In this document: positions 41,001-41,774 of the stretch, piece by piece | How positions within the stretch are numbered: position 1 is the first letter of the stretch | Layout of the letters: every line of letters begins with the position of its first letter | DNA from: Baffinella frigidus | Taxonomy: Eukaryota; Cryptophyceae; Cryptomonadales; Baffinellaceae | Length of the DNA: 41,774 bases | Direction of reading: 5' to 3' | Assembly: GCA_026770585.1 (NCBI GenBank) | Contig: MU646528.1 | Span: 177,287 to 219,060, forward strand | Position numbers and translations under genes: made by a program | Notes under the pieces: generated by a model | What the model was told of the DNA's origin: nothing | Databases searched by the model: none | Seen by the model: only the letters and a program-made list of their open reading frames with translations

Positions 41001-41774
41001 GTTTCTTAACCTGGACAGCATCCCGTAACCTGCCCCATGTGCCCCCTGCCACCAACCTCAAGATGATGCAACACTCTCTTTAGCTCTGCCTGGGTCGGGT
41101 TGGCTGATTTTTTTTCACGTCAAAGTTGACGAATATGTACTTCACACCCGGCAAATCAACTTCCAGTCTCCCCAAGGCTGGAGGGGACCAGATTAACTCA
41201 GGCGAAGCTAGTCTCTGTGTGGTGAGGACGCAAGAAGCCGCGTCCTGCTGACATAAACACAAGACGTGAGACTGGGGCCTCTGGCAGGGACCTGGTCTGC
41301 CAGAGGCCTGATGCGATCCGAAAGTAAAAATGCTTTTTCTGCAGATCTTTTCTACGGAAAAGCGTGTCGTTGGGCTATGTTGGGAGAAATCAAAACCTAA
41401 AGGACCTGAGCGTGGGCGCCGAAACGGTCTGCGTGCGGAAGGAAACCGCATTCCACGGGACTGAAACCTCTGGTGGCAGGGACAGGTGGAACAGCCCCGC
41501 CGGCAGGCTCGTGAACGCCCGCGTGACCGGTCACGCGGACGCCGAAGCCAACTGTCCGAGGTGACTGCCTTGCGTTGTACTGTAGTCGGAGAGTGGGGCG
41601 CACCGTTCAGGTGGGGCTGAAACCTCTGGTGGCAGGGACTTCTAGCTCCGCGTCACTGAGGTTGACTGACTATTCTCGAGTTGACATGCTGGGCGGCCTC
41701 TGGCAGGGACCTGGAGTCGTTTGTGACGTTCCTCAACGGGAAGGCACATACCTTCCGTACCGCTGACGGCACTC
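32013..41774 (+). CDS. Protein disulfide isomerase with two thioredoxin domains, seven exons, 3' end outside window
   Basis: Exons: 32013-32396, 32655-32687, 34032-34076, 36545-36655, 39036-39106, 40416-40478, 41707-41774 (runs off the window). All phases agree. A signal peptide (residues 12-26, [15 protein letters not shown]) precedes thioredoxin domain a with FYAPWCGHC (C57, C60) and cis-Pro GYPTIKFF. Exon 2 gives [11 protein letters not shown], exon 3 [15 protein letters not shown], and exon 4 the second active site [10 protein letters not shown] (C171, C174). Exons 5/6 give [19 protein letters not shown] and [17 protein letters not shown]; exon 7 gives [20 protein letters not shown]. The tandem a-a layout followed by a further C-terminal part is that of the PDI-D (ERp38/PDIL2) subfamily of plants, algae and other eukaryotes, which form and isomerise disulfides in the ER lumen. 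Whether a D domain and an ER-retention signal follow cannot be seen. Exons 3-7 all have edge copies in the adjacent introns. Confidence 0.93.
32777..32918. mobile_element. F7 element, ~140 bp, PDI intron 2
   Basis: Carries AAAGTTGACGGATTTGTACC-like sequence and ends GAGGCAGAGCTAGG. Other copies: 34146-34284, 39455-39590, 41081-41212, a copy split by F5 at about 35870-36155, and a half copy at 39208-39270. Confidence 0.78.
32945..34030 (+). repeat. 1.1-kb CCCTAAA-type field in PDI intron 2
   Basis: Almost pure CCCTAAA, CCCCAAA, CCATAAA and CCCGAAA variants. It stops at AAACCTGAACCAGG, just before the acceptor of exon 3 (34032). Confidence 0.9.
34284..34335 (+). repeat. Donor-side copy of PDI exon 3
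   Basis: GNFDAV codons, GTG|GTGAGC donor and the intron start (CAAAGTCATTTCCAGGAGC) repeat the end of exon 3 (34032-34076) 230 bp downstream. Confidence 0.82.
34449..34656. repeat. 208-bp inverted repeat in PDI intron 3
   Basis: Arms TGTCGAAATGGGCTCCGCGC...GAGGTCAGGTCAG and complement. Confidence 0.82.
35082..35149. mobile_element. F4 core element in a palindrome, PDI intron 3
   Basis: Ends CAATGAAAATTACTGCAC / GTGTAGTAATTTTCATTG. Flanked by inverted arms CGGGGAAATC...TTTTTCTTTCATTTGATG (35052-35182). Confidence 0.87.
35360..35580 (+). repeat. CCCTAAA-type block before the split PDI exon-4 copy
   Basis: Runs from CATGAACCCTACATCC to AACCCAAACCCCTGCAG, i.e. up to the acceptor of the exon copy at 35582. 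Confidence 0.85.
35582..35864 (+). pseudogene. Upstream copy of PDI exon 4, split by a 209-bp element
   Basis: After an intact CTGCAG acceptor, 35582-35628 encodes [15 protein letters not shown] and 35838-35864 continues with the GCAGGCACTGCAAGCGGCTA part of the active-site codons. In between, 35629-35837 is a TIR element with CCACACGAGAA...TTTTCGAGTGG ends and a possible TG target duplication. This copy cannot be used as an exon without a break. Confidence 0.85.
36270..36545 (+). repeat. 68-bp tandem array of the PDI exon-4 acceptor
   Basis: Units begin at 36270, 36341, 36409 and 36477, and the fifth runs into the real exon at 36545. Each unit holds CACGAAACCCAACCCC, CCCTAAA-type sequence, an acceptor-like TGTAG (lost in the 36341 unit) and the exon head GTGCTCGATGCAAAAAA. 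The period is 68 bp, so most upstream acceptors would put the exon out of frame. Confidence 0.9.
37100..37167. mobile_element. F4 core element in a palindrome, inside the inverted promoter copy
   Basis: Ends CAACGAAATTTACTACAC / GTGTAGTAATTTTCGTTG. Flanked by inverted arms AGTATTAATTGATTGCTTTT (37068-37200). It interrupts the copied PDI signal-peptide region. Confidence 0.87.
37464..37625. repeat. 23-bp minisatellite grown from copied coding sequence
   Basis: About seven units of the pattern TAGGACGGCCATTTGCTCTC. The unit derives from the duplicated membrane-protein codons GACCACGCGCTCTCGTG. After the array the copied coding sequence resumes (CACGCGCTCTCGTGCTTCG), so the array expanded inside the copy. 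Confidence 0.8.
38111..38247. repeat. 137-bp inverted repeat in PDI intron 4
   Basis: Arms CATCCCGCCAGGCATTTAAA...TGCTCGAAATGTATAC and complement. It directly precedes an exon-5 acceptor copy. Confidence 0.82.
38253..38853 (+). repeat. Acceptor-side copies of PDI exon 5
   Basis: 38253-38285 and 38821-38853 repeat TGCGAGCAGG-ATCGGTGGTG with GATTGCG, i.e. the acceptor and first codons of exon 5 (39036). Around them the intron tail motif GGGTGGGTTCCAACGCATCC recurs at about 38099, 38281, 38440 and 38800. Confidence 0.8.
39145..39423 (+). repeat. Three donor-side copies of PDI exon 5
   Basis: 39145-39180, 39271-39303 and 39385-39423 repeat YAERYNVQ codons; the first and third keep the donor CAAGG|GTGCGGACACC, the second is changed to CAATGGTGCGC. 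All lie downstream of the complete exon 39036-39106. Confidence 0.88.
39790..39970. repeat. Tandem GATAACCTGATAAGTT-type repeats
   Basis: Units around AGAGCTGATAACCTGATAAG and GATCTGAAGCTGATATC, five or more degenerate copies in PDI intron 5. Confidence 0.75.
40026..40060 (+). repeat. Acceptor-side copy of PDI exon 6
   Basis: TGTAG followed by codons YPTIKFFGV repeats the head of exon 6 (40416) 390 bp upstream, then breaks off. Confidence 0.88.
40174..40321. repeat. 148-bp inverted repeat in PDI intron 5
   Basis: Arms AAGCTAACGCCAG and GCCTAC-rich stretches with complement. A weaker inverted repeat with CCACACCAGAATG ends is at 40583-40708 in intron 6. Confidence 0.75.
40549..40803 (+). repeat. 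Two donor-side copies of PDI exon 6
   Basis: 40549-40581 repeats GGAGGGAGGTGAGCTGCTCC; 40749-40803 repeats the codons GVETKG...TPYEGG with donor GAG|GTGCGC. Both follow the intact exon. Confidence 0.85.
41277..41645 (+). repeat. Acceptor-side copies of PDI exon 7
   Basis: CCTCTGGCAGGGACCTGG at about 41277-41297, and shorter versions CTGGTGGCAGGGAC at about 41468 and 41627, repeat the acceptor and first codons of exon 7 (41707). The shorter ones could in part be chance. Confidence 0.68.

Overview
This is nuclear DNA of a eukaryote, most likely a unicellular alga or other protist; I cannot place the lineage. Coding DNA is GC-rich and cut into many short exons (33 to about 110 nt, apart from long first exons) separated by introns of 0.4-3.4 kb. 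The introns are filled with degenerate TTTAGGG/CCCTAAA repeats, palindromic transposon-like elements, minisatellites and partial copies of neighbouring exon edges. Long open frames are therefore poor guides. The genes were rebuilt exon by exon from protein-family matches, GT(GC)-AG borders and reading-phase agreement. Every junction proposed below is in phase.

Five genes result. (1) Minus strand, 5459 to 495 and on past the left edge: a protein with a long N-terminal exon, a predicted helical segment and an IQ-like motif. (2) Plus strand, 5895-20054: a complete 13-exon, 438-residue HSPA13/STCH-type Hsp70, with an N-terminal hydrophobic leader and an ATPase domain but no substrate-binding domain. 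(3) Minus strand, 24219-21659: a complete 3-exon, 103-residue Dabb (stress-responsive A/B barrel) protein. (4) Minus strand, 31889-30587: a complete 4-exon, 214-residue cysteine-rich single-pass membrane protein. (5) Plus strand, 32013 past the right edge: a protein disulfide isomerase with two CGHC thioredoxin domains, rebuilt through seven exons.

Genes 1/2 and 4/5 are head-to-head pairs; 4 and 5 are only 123 bp apart between start codons. HSPA13 and PDI both belong to endoplasmic-reticulum protein handling, and gene 4 also carries a signal peptide and a lumenal cysteine-rich domain.

The most unusual property is shared by nearly all genes on both strands. Around many exons lie one or more near-identical copies of only one exon edge. 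Copies of the acceptor plus the exon head always lie upstream of the intact exon; copies of the exon tail plus the donor always lie downstream. The spliceosome thus faces strings of decoy sites. In addition, C-rich telomere-like repeats sit directly against about ten acceptors, always with the CCCTAAA strand in sense. An inverted copy of the gene 4/5 divergent promoter, including the first codons of both genes, lies inside a PDI intron. A small element with CAACGAAAATTACTACAC ends repeatedly sits at the centre of an otherwise unrelated palindrome. There are two assembly gaps (12602-13598 and 30807-30866). I saw no convincing tRNA, rRNA or CRISPR array.
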